A stretch of DNA of 64,000 bases from Phycisphaerae bacterium (GTDB lineage: Bacteria > Planctomycetota > Phycisphaerae > UBA1845): NCBI GenBank assembly GCA_028289375.1, contig JANQQK010000039.1:16842-80841 (forward strand), read 5' to 3'. The first letter of the stretch is position 1. Each line of letters begins with the position of its first letter. Below the pieces are notes generated by a model, which saw only the letters and a program-made list of their open reading frames with translations, was not told where the DNA came from and ran no database searches. This document shows, one piece after another, positions 1 through 8,123 of the stretch. A program made the translations under genes and the position numbers.

Positions 1-617
1 ACGGATTGATCATGTGGTCCGGACACTTCGCGTTCCTCATGCTCATCGGGCAACTCGACGCCGGCAGCGCGGGCAATGCCTATTACGCTGCCCACATCAT
101 CGGCATTCGCGTGGAAGCGCTTACCTACCTGCCGGCCGTCGCATTCGGTGCTGCCGCGGCGACGATGGTCGGGCAGGCACTCGGGGCCGGTGACGCCGAA
201 CGTGCACGACGCGCCGGTCACGAGGCGGTGCTGCAATGCGGACTGCTCGGTGCCGCGTTAACCGGGTTCTACTACTTCGGCGCCGACGCCATTTTCAGGT
301 GGATGCAGCAGACCGACGACGTTGTTCGCATCGCCGGACCGCCTGCGCTGCGCATGGCTGCCTTCTTCCAGGTCTTTCTCACGACGGCCATCATCTACGT
401 CAACGCGTTACGCGGTGCCGGCGACACGCGTTACCCCCTGATCATCACGTTTGTCAGCGTGTACGTCGTCCGCCTGCCGGCTGGTTATCTGCTCGGCATC
501 ACGATGGAGTTGGGATTGATGGGTGCATGGATGGCCATGTGCGGGGACATGACCATCCGAGGGGTCTTGGCCACGATGCGCTTCGTGCGTGGCCGATGGA
601 TCGACACGACCGTGTGA
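1..617 (+). CDS. MATE-family multidrug/cation efflux transporter, C-terminal part
   Basis: The reading frame is open to the left edge, so only about the last 204 residues are present. They alternate hydrophobic segments with short loops. Loop sequences such as VGQALGAGDAERARRAG and NALRGAGDTRYP are typical of the second MatE domain of MATE transporters, which export drugs or organic cations in exchange for Na+ or H+ across the inner membrane. The protein ends with a short basic tail after the last membrane segment. No partner gene is visible. The next gene lies on the opposite strand and converges with it, and no clear terminator is seen between them. The family call is good; the substrate cannot be told. 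Confidence 0.85.
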   Translation, partial: GLIMWSGHFAFLMLIGQLDAGSAGNAYYAAHIIGIRVEALTYLPAVAFGAAAATMVGQALGAGDAERARRAGHEAVLQCGLLGAALTGFYYFGADAIFRWMQQTDDVVRIAGPPALRMAAFFQVFLTTAIIYVNALRGAGDTRYPLIITFVSVYVVRLPAGYLLGITMELGLMGAWMAMCGDMTIRGVLATMRFVRGRWIDTTV

Positions 618-642
618 TCCATCGACGCACGCATTCATGACG

Positions 643-2766
643 TTACTCAGGTCGAACCGGCGACGACTCCGGAACCTGCACGGCTTCGGCGGCATCTCGG
701 AGGATGGCAGCCACGGTATCACCCGGTGCAAGACCGGCGGCCCGATCCATCGCCTGCGACGCTCCCACCGGATCACCACTCGAGTAGAGGATGTACCCAA
801 GAACAAGCCACGCGTCGGCATCGGTCGGGTTGGCCGCGACGTGCAAGCGAAGGGTCTGTACGTGTGCGATGAGGTCACCGTCATTGCCATACATCCGTTG
901 TACGTCGATCGGACGGTCGATCACATCCGGCACCAACGAAAGCCCGCGCCGAATGGCGCCGGCAGCCGCGGAGTAGTTCTCCTGCGAGAACAGTGCCAAC
1001 GCGTACGACAACTCACCGAATCCATTCTGCGGTGCATCGAGCACCGAGTACGAAAACAGGCGACGTGCCCCGTCATAGTCACCGTTGCGGAATGCCTCGA
1101 CGCCTTCGGCAAGGTAGCCATTGTTGACCGGAATGCGCTCCTGCGGTGCAACCGTGACCGGCGCGGTTGGCCCGACAAACGCGTCGTTCGGATTGGTTGA
1201 CACGACATTGCCATTCGTCGGCGCAACCGTTCCCGCAGCCTGCACACCGACATTGGGCAATACCACATCAGCCCCGTCCACGTAGACTTCCACGGGCTGC
1301 TCGACAACAACGGTCGTTGGCCACGGATCGACAACCCAGACCGGCGAGAATCCAACCGACGTGTATCGGTAGGGGAATCGATGGAAGTAGCAGTCAAACG
1401 CGCTGGCGTATCCGTACGGGTAGTACAGGCCATCATAGAAATGACCATAGTACGCAGCCCCGCAGCCGATCCGACCACGACCAAATCCGAACCCGACACC
1501 GCCATAAACTCCGCCTCCGATGAAACCGCCCCCGAATCCGCCATAGAAGCGGTTGTCGAAGCGATCGAATTCGCGGCGGTGGTAGAAGGCTGTCAGTGAT
1601 CCATCACCGATGTGCAGCCCCGCCTGCAGCGAACTGTTGTGGTCGAAATTGGAGTAGCCGAGATTGATGTTGCCTGCTCGGCCTCGTCCACGATATCCGT
1701 TGAACCGAGGCGTATCAAAGCGTGAGCCGGCGTTGAATCCGCGTGAGTTGCCGACATACGCCTTCCGCTCCGGAATGTTCCGTGACACGCGCGAACGCGA
1801 TGCGATGCTCGTCGCCGCCGGTCCGACCAAAGGCCTCGCCAAGTCTGCAACGCCGCCACGGTTGCGGCTGAACGTCCGCGTGGTGTTGCCCGATGTCCCG
1901 CGAACGCCACGCGTTGTCGGTCCGCCACGCCTTTGTGCGGAACGCGGCACGACGTTGCTGTTTGTCACCGGGGCGCGGCGAGTCGCACGATTGCTGTTGA
2001 AAACTGTGTCGGTCGAACGTCGGCCCGTGACCGGCGATCGGGTGGCCCGCGAGGACGTCCGCGGCACGACGGATGATCGCGAGGTCCTCGAACGCGTATC
2101 GGGGGCAACATTCGAGCGTGTGCCGCGCGACGGGGTCAACGTGTTCGGTGCCCTGCCCGTGCGACTGAACGAACGTGTGTTGGTTGAGAAATCCCTTCCG
2201 CGCGTCGACGGCGTGACCGACTGCCGCGTCGTGCGACTGCTGCTGCGCGGCGAAGTCGAGCGTGTGGATCGTGACGTTCGTGGCGTTGTCACCGGCGAGC
2301 GCGATGTCCGCGATGACGGCGAACGCATGGTGCCAGACCGTGACGTCGATCGGCGTGTGTTGACCGGAGACCGCGTTGTTGTCCGCGGACTCGATGAACT
2401 ACGGCGTGAACGCGTGGCCGAGCGCGACGAACCTGCGCGTGAACGCGATGCCCGCGATCGGGACGTCGATCTCGGAACCGCACTGCGTGAACGGGATGCG
2501 CTGGACCGCGACGCCCGGGAGCGCGACGTTCGGGACCGTGGTGCCGACCGAGCAGATGACCGCGAACTGCGTGAGCGCGACGCCGAGCGGGCCGAATGAT
2601 TGGTCGTCCGCGAACGCGATGCGCTGGAACGACTCCGCATCGACGACGACCCGCGGGACGCCCGGGAGCGACTCTGCGAGAACACTTCGGGCGACGCGGT
2701 CAACGCAATCAGTGCCGACAGCATGGCCACACTCCACCGTTTGGCGCGAAGGTTCGTGTTCATCAT
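643..2766 (-). CDS. Secreted Ser/Arg-rich low-complexity protein with C-terminal TPR repeats
   Basis: The start is the first of two consecutive ATGs, with AGGAG a few bases upstream. A farther upstream in-frame start has no such site. About 707 residues. A signal peptide (basic start, then SVAMLSALIALTASPEVFS) is followed by roughly 300 residues made almost only of Ser, Arg, Thr and Pro in RSRxSRS-like repeats. Next come a Gly/Tyr/Phe-rich stretch of about 120 residues and two or more TPR-like units near the C-terminus (NGDYDGARRLFSYSV; DADAWLVLGYILYSSGD). An exported, very basic disordered segment suggests binding to an acidic partner such as polysaccharide or DNA, but that is inference. No known gene is recognised. 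The skewed codon use also opens a long antisense frame, which I treat as a shadow. Confidence 0.8.
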   Translation of the reverse strand: MMNTNLRAKRWSVAMLSALIALTASPEVFSQSRSRASRGSSSMRSRSSASRSRTTNHSARSASRSRSSRSSARSAPRSRTSRSRASRSSASRSRSAVPRSTSRSRASRSRAGSSRSATRSRRSSSSPRTTTRSPVNTRRSTSRSGTMRSPSSRTSRSPVTTPRTSRSTRSTSPRSSSRTTRQSVTPSTRGRDFSTNTRSFSRTGRAPNTLTPSRGTRSNVAPDTRSRTSRSSVVPRTSSRATRSPVTGRRSTDTVFNSNRATRRAPVTNSNVVPRSAQRRGGPTTRGVRGTSGNTTRTFSRNRGGVADLARPLVGPAATSIASRSRVSRNIPERKAYVGNSRGFNAGSRFDTPRFNGYRGRGRAGNINLGYSNFDHNSSLQAGLHIGDGSLTAFYHRREFDRFDNRFYGGFGGGFIGGGVYGGVGFGFGRGRIGCGAAYYGHFYDGLYYPYGYASAFDCYFHRFPYRYTSVGFSPVWVVDPWPTTVVVEQPVEVYVDGADVVLPNVGVQAAGTVAPTNGNVVSTNPNDAFVGPTAPVTVAPQERIPVNNGYLAEGVEAFRNGDYDGARRLFSYSVLDAPQNGFGELSYALALFSQENYSAAAGAIRRGLSLVPDVIDRPIDVQRMYGNDGDLIAHVQTLRLHVAANPTDADAWLVLGYILYSSGDPVGASQAMDRAAGLAPGDTVAAILRDAAEAVQVPESSPVRPE

Positions 2767-2840
2767 TGCTTCTCCTGAGTATGCCCGCCTCGGGGAAACG
2801 CCGCTCTTGTTCCGAGCCCTCAATAGTTTCTCTATGTTAA

Positions 2841-2869
2841 ATAATAGCACCTGAATGCTAAATCGGCAA
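2841..2869 (-). promoter_or_regulatory. Sigma70-like promoter with spacer dyad, for the Ser/Arg-rich gene
   Basis: On the minus strand TTGCCG (2864-2869) is followed after 17 bases by TATTAT (2841-2846). An inverted repeat TAGCA-N6-TGCTA (2845-2860) sits in the spacer and touches the -10 box, as an operator would. The surrounding DNA is markedly AT-rich compared with its neighbours. The leader to the start codon would be about 70 bases. Predicted from sequence only. Confidence 0.45.
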
Positions 2870-2947
2870 CGGATTTATCGGATTCCACCCCCCGCCAGAA
2901 TAATGCGTAAAGCATTTATCTGAAATAACTTAAAGGTGATCGATGTG

Positions 2948-3643
2948 TCAGGAAAGTTTGCTGAGCAGCGCCGGAATCTCATCAAGCCGGCTGATCTGGT
3001 AGTCCGGATGGGCCTTCCCGACGTCATGGATGCGGCGGTCGCGGCAGATCCACGCGGCCTGGATGCCGAAATTCTGAGCGCCCTCGATGTCACTGTGCAG
3101 CGAATCGCCGACGTGCAGGACCTCGGCTGGCTGGACGTTCATCATCTCGCACGCCTTGGCGAAAATGGCTGGCTCGGGCTTGTAGCAACGGGCGTCCTCG
3201 CTGGAGAGGATCGCGTCGAAACGCAAGCTGTGCTTCTCGATGGCGGCCAACAGATGGTCGGTGTCGGCATTCGAGACGCAGCAGATCGGCAGATCGATCG
3301 AGGCGATGGCGGCAGCGGCTTCGGTGTGCAAATGCGGATCACACCAGTAGGCGTACAGGCGGTCTGCGTAGGGATTCGGATCGACATCGCCGACGAGGGG
3401 CTTGAGCGTTTCGATCAGGCTTTCACACTCGCATTCATGAAGCGTTTTGAATCCGTCGTGGTTGCAGGTCTCGATCATCCTGAAGAAGCGATTGCCCCAC
3501 GCGACGGTCAACTCGGCAGCGGACATGTCCAGCTTGAAGTCGGTGACCACTTGCTGGCAAACAGATTCGACGGCTTCCACATCGCCCGCAGCCACGGTGC
3601 CGTAGAAATCGAGAAACAAGGCTTTGAAGCGACGTTCGGACAC
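2948..3643 (-). CDS. HAD-superfamily hydrolase (haloacid dehalogenase / phosphatase-like)
   Basis: A 231-residue HAD fold protein with a GTG start preceded by GGGAAGG at good spacing. Motif I is LFLDFYGT (nucleophile Asp12, Thr16). The usual second Asp is Tyr14, the form also seen in many 2-haloacid dehalogenases. Motif II is VSNAD (Ser124), motif III Lys155 in CYKPEP, and motif IV HVGDSLHSD (Asp180, Asp185). A helical cap lies between residues 18 and 95. It lies 42 bases downstream of the HIT gene and probably shares the tail of the ribosomal transcript. The substrate is unknown; a small-molecule phosphatase or dehalogenase are both possible because motif I departs from the phosphatase DxDxT pattern. 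Confidence 0.85.
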   Translation of the reverse strand: MSERRFKALFLDFYGTVAAGDVEAVESVCQQVVTDFKLDMSAAELTVAWGNRFFRMIETCNHDGFKTLHECECESLIETLKPLVGDVDPNPYADRLYAYWCDPHLHTEAAAAIASIDLPICCVSNADTDHLLAAIEKHSLRFDAILSSEDARCYKPEPAIFAKACEMMNVQPAEVLHVGDSLHSDIEGAQNFGIQAAWICRDRRIHDVGKAHPDYQISRLDEIPALLSKLS

Positions 3644-3685
3644 AGGATGGCCTTCCCTTGGCGTGCAGTCTCAGCAGTCCGGGTT

Positions 3686-4117
3686 CTACCGCGTTTCGAG
3701 ATACCCGGCGATTCGTTCGAGCAGTGATTCCGCCTCACCTGCGGCGTAGGTCCCCGCATTCCATCGGAATCCGAGACCATCGCCATCGCGACGCGGAACG
3801 ATGTGCAAGTGTACATGGTCGACTACCTGACCGGCGACGGAACCGTTGTTCTGCAGGATGTTGACCCCACTCGCGCCGGTTGCGGACATGATGGCCTGCA
3901 CCAGTGTCGGGAGATGACGCGCAAGCGATGCGGCTGCGTCTGGCGTCATATCCTCCATGCGTCTGGCATGCCGCCTCGGGATGAGCAGCGTATGTCCGGA
4001 CGCCAGCGGTGCGATGTCGAGAAACGCGTAGGCGTCTTCGGTATCCAGAACGCGGTGGGACGGTATGTCCCCAGCCATGATCTTGCAGAACACGCAGTCG
4101 GCGTCGGTCGTCATCAT
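3686..4117 (-). CDS. HIT-family protein (HinT-like nucleotide hydrolase)
   Basis: A 143-residue histidine-triad protein. The triad HVHLH is at residues 101-105 in a HxHxHxVPR context. An N-terminal zinc-ribbon-like CxxC pair (Cys8, Cys11) and the central IPRRH segment match the HinT branch, whose members hydrolyse adenosine phosphoramidates or similar mononucleotide esters in the cytoplasm. Two adjacent ATGs exist; GGTGGA directly upstream fits the second (4114) slightly better. It begins 18 bases after rplQ and is probably read through from the ribosomal operon, with the HAD gene behind it. Family assignment is firm; physiological substrate is not known. Confidence 0.92.
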   Translation of the reverse strand: MMTTDADCVFCKIMAGDIPSHRVLDTEDAYAFLDIAPLASGHTLLIPRRHARRMEDMTPDAAASLARHLPTLVQAIMSATGASGVNILQNNGSVAGQVVDHVHLHIVPRRDGDGLGFRWNAGTYAAGEAESLLERIAGYLETR

Positions 4118-4135
4118 TCCACCGACTCGCCTGCC

Positions 4136-4840
4136 CTACTCTTCCTTGGTCTCTTCAGCGGCGGAATCGGCGGATTCCTCAGCCACCGGCTCAGCGGGTG
4201 CTTCCTCGACCGCCGGTTCCGGGGCTTTAGTCGATGACGTGCCAGCCTTGCTTGCCTTGATGGCGGCGGCGTAGCGAGCATCGGCTCTTCGGCGGCGGGC
4301 GCCTTTCGCAGCTTTGGTGACGCTGCCCGGATGCTCTTCATCACCGACGAGTTCCAGGACGGCCAACGGCGACTGGTCACCCACGCGACGCTTGGCCAGC
4401 TTGATGAGACGCGTGTAACCGCCGTCACGACCGTCGTACTGCGTCGAGACGGACTCGATAAGCCGGTGCGAAATGGTCTCAGCCGTAAACTCAAGACGAC
4501 CCTTGGGCTGCCCCGTGCGGTGCCGGCGACCTGTCTTGGCAGCGATCACCTGAGCGCGGGCGGCGTCGGACATCATCTCGTAGCTGCCACGATGCTCGCG
4601 GGGGATGAGCGAACGCTCGCCGAGCAGCTTATGGATGCGACGACGCGCGACAAGGTCACCCTTCTTCGCTCGCTTGGCCAGCGTGATCAGCTTTTCAGCG
4701 AACGGGCGAACGTCCTTCGCCTTCGGCAGCGTCGTCGTGATCTTGCCATGCTCGAACAGCGACTGGGCCAGGTTGCGTCGCAGCGCCTTACGGTGCGACG
4801 TGGTACGGTTCAGCTTGCGTTGTGAGACGCGGTGGTTCAT
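4136..4840 (-). CDS. rplQ: 50S ribosomal protein L17 with internal insertion and acidic C-terminal tail
   Basis: The N-terminal NHRVSQRKLNR and the TTLPKAKDVRPFAEKLITLAK segment identify bL17, and the GGYTRLIKLAKRRVGD segment closes the core. At 234 residues it is far longer than the usual 120-130. About 45 extra residues lie between the two conserved halves (roughly 78-122), and about 55 Ala/Glu/Pro-rich residues follow the core. It sits 21 bases downstream of rpoA, the classic rpoA-rplQ pair, and ends the alpha operon proper. The extra segments presumably sit on the ribosome surface near the tunnel exit, where L17 is located. Confidence 0.96.
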   Translation of the reverse strand: MNHRVSQRKLNRTTSHRKALRRNLAQSLFEHGKITTTLPKAKDVRPFAEKLITLAKRAKKGDLVARRRIHKLLGERSLIPREHRGSYEMMSDAARAQVIAAKTGRRHRTGQPKGRLEFTAETISHRLIESVSTQYDGRDGGYTRLIKLAKRRVGDQSPLAVLELVGDEEHPGSVTKAAKGARRRRADARYAAAIKASKAGTSSTKAPEPAVEEAPAEPVAEESADSAAEETKEE

Positions 4841-4861
4841 GGGTCACCTACGGTTGCACTG

Positions 4862-5983
4862 CTAGTTGGGGTCCGCCGGAACGGACATCTCTGTTTCGGT
4901 GGAACCGGACGCCGTGCCGCCCGGAGCATCCGAGACGTACGCGTCCGAACTGAAATACTGCGTCTGGGCTGGCGGCGCGGGCGGCGGAGATCCACCGCCA
5001 CCGTCCATTGACATGCCCAGCGACAAGCCGAGGTCGGCCAGTTTGCGACGGACCTCACGCAACGAAGTCTTGCCAAAGCTGCGAAGGCGGAGCAGGTCTG
5101 CCTCGCTCTTGCTGGCCAGTTCGCCGATCGTCGCGATTCGGGCGGCTTCGAGGCAATTGCTCGAACGCACGGAGAGGTCCAGCTCGGAGACAGACTTGCT
5201 GAGCAGCTTTTCCATCTCGTCGTTGACCTGCGACGACTGCATCTGCACTGGAGCAGCAGACTGAATATAGTCAGAACCCAATTCGTGATACTGCACGAAC
5301 GGGTTGAGGTGCTTGCGAAGAATCTTGGAGGCTTCGACCAGCGCGTCCTCAGGCAACACCGTGCCGTCGGTCCACACTTCCAGGATCAGCCGATCGTAAT
5401 TGGTGCGCTGACCGACACGGGTATCTTCGGTGCGGTAGCGAACGCGAATCACGGGCGAGTAGATCGAATCCACCGCGATGACACCGACTTCCTGCTCAGC
5501 CGGGCGGTTTTCCTCGGCCGTCGCATAACCGCGACCCCGTGTCACGACCATCTCCAGCTGGAATTCGACGTCGTCGGTCAGCGTCGCCAACACGTGATCG
5601 TGATCCAGAATGTCGATGGAAGCATCGGCTTCGATGTCACCGGCGACGACCGGACCCTTCGTGTTCTTGTGAACACGCATGGTCTTGGGCTCGTCGGCCT
5701 CGCAGTCGACGATCAATCCTTTGACGTTCAGGATGATGTTGGTGACATCCTCGAGGACACCGGGGATGGACATAAATTCATGGGGCGCACCGGCGATTTT
5801 GACGGAGCTGACGGCTGCCCCTTCCAAGCTGGAAAGCAGCACGCGCCGCAGCGAGTTTCCGACGGTGACGCCGAAACCACGCTCGAACGGTTCAATGCGG
5901 AACAGTCCGTACGTATCCGTACTGACGGATTCATCCCGCTGAACCTCACTGGGCAACTCCAAACCACGCCATCTAATACGCAT
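4862..5983 (-). CDS. rpoA: DNA-directed RNA polymerase subunit alpha
   Basis: A 373-residue alpha subunit. The N-terminal dimerisation domain (about 1-230) carries FGVTVGNSLRRVLLSSLEG and the HEFMSIPGVLEDVTNIILN segment. The C-terminal DNA/activator-binding domain (about 262-320) has the helix-hairpin-helix region LRLRSFGKTSLREVRRKL. About 50 Gly/Pro/Ser-rich and then acidic residues follow, beyond the normal end of the family. GGAGAGG lies just upstream of the ATG. Unusually, 341 bases separate it from rpsK, with a candidate promoter of its own, and rpsD is not between them. rplQ follows closely. Confidence 0.98.
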   Translation of the reverse strand: MRIRWRGLELPSEVQRDESVSTDTYGLFRIEPFERGFGVTVGNSLRRVLLSSLEGAAVSSVKIAGAPHEFMSIPGVLEDVTNIILNVKGLIVDCEADEPKTMRVHKNTKGPVVAGDIEADASIDILDHDHVLATLTDDVEFQLEMVVTRGRGYATAEENRPAEQEVGVIAVDSIYSPVIRVRYRTEDTRVGQRTNYDRLILEVWTDGTVLPEDALVEASKILRKHLNPFVQYHELGSDYIQSAAPVQMQSSQVNDEMEKLLSKSVSELDLSVRSSNCLEAARIATIGELASKSEADLLRLRSFGKTSLREVRRKLADLGLSLGMSMDGGGGSPPPAPPAQTQYFSSDAYVSDAPGGTASGSTETEMSVPADPN

Positions 5984-6324
5984 TCAACACCTCTCCTGCC
6001 GCCGAAAGATACCTGTCCGCCCACCAAGTCAAGGCGGGCTTTTCGCCTAGCGACTGCGCATCCCGCCGATGAGCAACGCCCCGACCGGAATCTGCACATG
6101 CTCCCGAGAAGGCAAGGCCACGATCCGTCCTTCACGACGATCCGACAGCCGCTTCATCCATCGCTGTCGCGTCGCCTGATTTTCCCCCGACAGGTCACGC
6201 ACAGCACTCAGTCTGCCGCAACTCACTGCACGATCCTGCTTACCATCCCCCGAACTCAACTTTACACCACCACGGGCGACCCGATTGGTCACGTCGCCAG
6301 GACGCAACGGACGCCCGCGCTGTC
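5984..6324. other. Intergenic region between rpsK and rpoA, no convincing gene
   Basis: This 341-base gap holds the position where rpsD stands in many alpha operons, but no S4-like frame is present. A minus-strand frame in its middle has no recognisable product or ribosome-binding site. The rpoA-proximal end contains a promoter candidate and a short stem AGGCG/CGCCT with a GGCTTTT loop near 6031-6049. Nothing else was seen. Confidence 0.6.
6006..6032 (-). promoter_or_regulatory. Candidate promoter for rpoA-rplQ
   Basis: On the minus strand TTGACT (6027-6032) is followed after 15 bases by TATCTT (6006-6011). The spacer is shorter than ideal. Transcription would start only about 16 bases ahead of the rpoA ATG, leaving just enough room for GGAGAGG. 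The boxes resemble the better-spaced ones ahead of rpsJ and tRNA-Thr. Confidence 0.4.
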
Positions 6325-6708
6325 CTACACTCGCCGTCGCTTCGCGGGTCGACAACCGTTGTGCGGAATCGGCGTTACGTCCTCGATCGACTGAATCCGC
6401 ATGCCCGCGCCTTGAAGCGCCGTGATGGCCGACTCGCGTCCGGAACCTGGTCCCTTCACGCGAACCTCCACTTCCATCAGGCCGAATTTCTTGGCCGCGT
6501 GGGCCGCCTGCTCTGCCGCACGCTGCGCGGCGAACGGGGTGCTCTTTCGCGTGCCTTTGAACCCAACGGTACCCGCCGACGCCCACGAGAGGACCTCGCC
6601 ATTGACGTCGGTAATCGTCACCATCGTGTTGTTGAACGTGGCCTTGATGTGCGCGATTCCTCGCGCGACATTGCGACGCGTGCGTTTCTTGCCTGGACCC
6701 TTAGCCAC
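6325..6708 (-). CDS. rpsK: 30S ribosomal protein S11
   Basis: A 127-residue uS11 with [21 protein letters not shown] and the C-terminal [17 protein letters not shown], both highly conserved; it shapes the platform around 16S rRNA. I place the start at GTG 6706-6708 because the protein begins VAKGPGKK there, AGGAG lies upstream, and longer in-frame extensions look nothing like S11. The start overlaps the end of rpsM by eight bases, pointing to translational coupling. Confidence 0.97.
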   Translation of the reverse strand: MAKGPGKKRTRRNVARGIAHIKATFNNTMVTITDVNGEVLSWASAGTVGFKGTRKSTPFAAQRAAEQAAHAAKKFGLMEVEVRVKGPGSGRESAITALQGAGMRIQSIEDVTPIPHNGCRPAKRRRV

Positions 6709-7090
6709 GGTGCAACTCCTTGATACCCTTCTTGCCGGCCACAGTCTTCTTTGGTCCCTTGCGTGTGCGTGCGTTGCAACGCGTGCGCTGGCCTCGGACC
6801 GGCAGGCCGACGCGATGCCGCATGCCGCGATAACAGGCGATGTCACGCAGACGAGCGATGCACGCCGAGACGTGCCGACGCGCCTGACCTTCGACCGTAT
6901 AGCTGCGGTCAATGATGCCCGCGATCCGCGACACTTCGTCCTCAGTCAGATCCTTGGATTTGACTTTGAAGTCGATGCCCGCTTCCTTGAGGATCTGCCG
7001 GGCGGTGTGCGGCCCAATTCCGTAGATATAGCGCAGGGAGTATTCAACCTGCTTGTTTGCTGGAATATCGACGCCTGCGATACGTGGCAT
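6701..7090 (-). CDS. rpsM: 30S ribosomal protein S13
   Basis: A 129-residue uS13 starting [26 protein letters not shown] and containing the conserved [16 protein letters not shown] and TRKGPKKTV segments. It contacts the head of the 30S subunit and tRNA in the P site. It lies 12 bases after rpmJ and overlaps rpsK. Length and sequence are ordinary for the family. Confidence 0.98.
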   Translation of the reverse strand: MPRIAGVDIPANKQVEYSLRYIYGIGPHTARQILKEAGIDFKVKSKDLTEDEVSRIAGIIDRSYTVEGQARRHVSACIARLRDIACYRGMRHRVGLPVRGQRTRCNARTRKGPKKTVAGKKGIKELHRG

Positions 7091-7102
7091 GCGACTGCTC
7101 CT

Positions 7103-7219
7103 TTAACCCTGACGCTGCTTGTGACGCGGATTCGACGAGCAGACCACCCGCACGATGCCCTTGCGCTTCACAACCTTGCAATTCTCACAAATTCGTTTCA
7201 CACTCGCTCGGACTTTCAT
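7103..7219 (-). CDS. rpmJ: 50S ribosomal protein L36 (zinc-binding form)
   Basis: A 38-residue gene read from the minus strand, starting [16 protein letters not shown] and ending [11 protein letters not shown]. Cys11, Cys14, Cys27 and His33 give the complete zinc site of the C+ form of bL36. It stands between map and rpsM, its usual place. infA, which normally lies between map and rpmJ, is missing: only 53 bases separate the two genes. Confidence 0.96.
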   Translation of the reverse strand: MKVRASVKRICENCKVVKRKGIVRVVCSSNPRHKQRQG

Positions 7220-7272
7220 CCTTCGTACTCCTTGCGATGCGCCGATTCGCGCACTAACTGAGGACAGCGCCC

Positions 7273-8121
7273 CTAAGGGCCTGTCAGAATGACGACACCC
7301 TTGTCGGTCATCGCCAATGTATGCTCAAAATGGGCCGCCCAGCTTCCGTCACGTGTGACGATAACCCAGCGGTCCGCATCACTGTAGCGCACCTCATGCG
7401 TTCCGGCATTGACCATCGGCTCAACCGCAATGGTCATGTTCGAACGCAGCCGAAAATCTGATTTCGCCTGCTTGCGATCGTGGTAGTTCGGCACCTTGGG
7501 TTCCTCGTGCATCTGTTGGCCAATACCATGACCGACGAAGTCACGAACAACCGAAAACCCGTTCTGCTCAACGTATTCCTGCATTTTGGAGGCGACTTCA
7601 CCCCACATCCGATCGGGGGCCATCTCCTCAATAGCGAGTTTCAACGTGTTTTCCGTCACGTCAAGCAGTTTTTGTGCATTTTCGTCAATTTCGCCAATCG
7701 CGAGCGTCCGGGCCGCGTCTCCGCAATACCCTTCAAGTCTCACTCCACAATCGACACTGACAATGTCGCCTTCGTTCAGCACGCGGTCGCCCGGAATTCC
7801 GTGGACGATTTCCTCGTTCACGCTGATGCACAACGCGGCCGGAAAGGCGATCCGCGCCTGCGGGTTGACCACACCCTTGAAGAGCGCCGTCGCGCCGGCG
7901 TCGGCGATCCGCTTCTCGGCGAGTTCGTTCAACTCTGCCGTCGTGATGCCGGGCTTTACCGTTTCGCGGACCTCCTCATGAACCTGGTACACGAGGTGAC
8001 CTGCTTTGCGCATCAGATCAATCTCGCGCTGACTCTTGAGAATGATCCCACGCTGGCCCATCGACGATTGCTTCGCTTTCTGCATCCTGTCCAACGACTT
8101 CTTCACCGCCAAATCGCCCAT
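7273..8121 (-). CDS. map: Methionine aminopeptidase, type I
   Basis: Removes the N-terminal methionine from new proteins in the cytoplasm. The pita-bread fold metal ligands are all visible: Asp124 (VDCGV), Asp135 (GYCGDAAR), His198 (VGHGIG), Glu234 (VEPMV) and Glu266, with His107 in the VHGIPG loop. At 282 residues it has about 20 extra at the N-terminus; Met21 ([10 protein letters not shown]) is a possible true start, but the listed ATG lies just 2 bases after the secY stop and suggests coupling. adk, common between secY and map, is absent. Confidence 0.96.
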   Translation of the reverse strand: MGDLAVKKSLDRMQKAKQSSMGQRGIILKSQREIDLMRKAGHLVYQVHEEVRETVKPGITTAELNELAEKRIADAGATALFKGVVNPQARIAFPAALCISVNEEIVHGIPGDRVLNEGDIVSVDCGVRLEGYCGDAARTLAIGEIDENAQKLLDVTENTLKLAIEEMAPDRMWGEVASKMQEYVEQNGFSVVRDFVGHGIGQQMHEEPKVPNYHDRKQAKSDFRLRSNMTIAVEPMVNAGTHEVRYSDADRWVIVTRDGSWAAHFEHTLAMTDKGVVILTGP

Positions 8122-8123
8122 GC

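Noticed and set aside
1664..2599. Long open plus-strand frame opposite the Ser/Arg-rich gene
   Set aside because: Arg/Asp/Glu-rich mirror of biased codons; no ribosome-binding site or domain. The minus-strand gene has a signal peptide and TPR repeats.
2905..2930. AATGC-GTAAA-GCATT as terminator of the HAD gene
   Set aside because: The stem is short and AT-rich and no clear T-run follows on the minus strand.
5285..6394. Plus-strand frame opposite rpoA as a hidden gene
   Set aside because: Antisense shadow of rpoA; no start signal or domain.
6047..6586. Minus-strand frame in the rpsK-rpoA gap, possibly about 72 codons beyond rpsK
   Set aside because: No S4 similarity and no ribosome-binding site; most of it overlaps rpsK in another frame.
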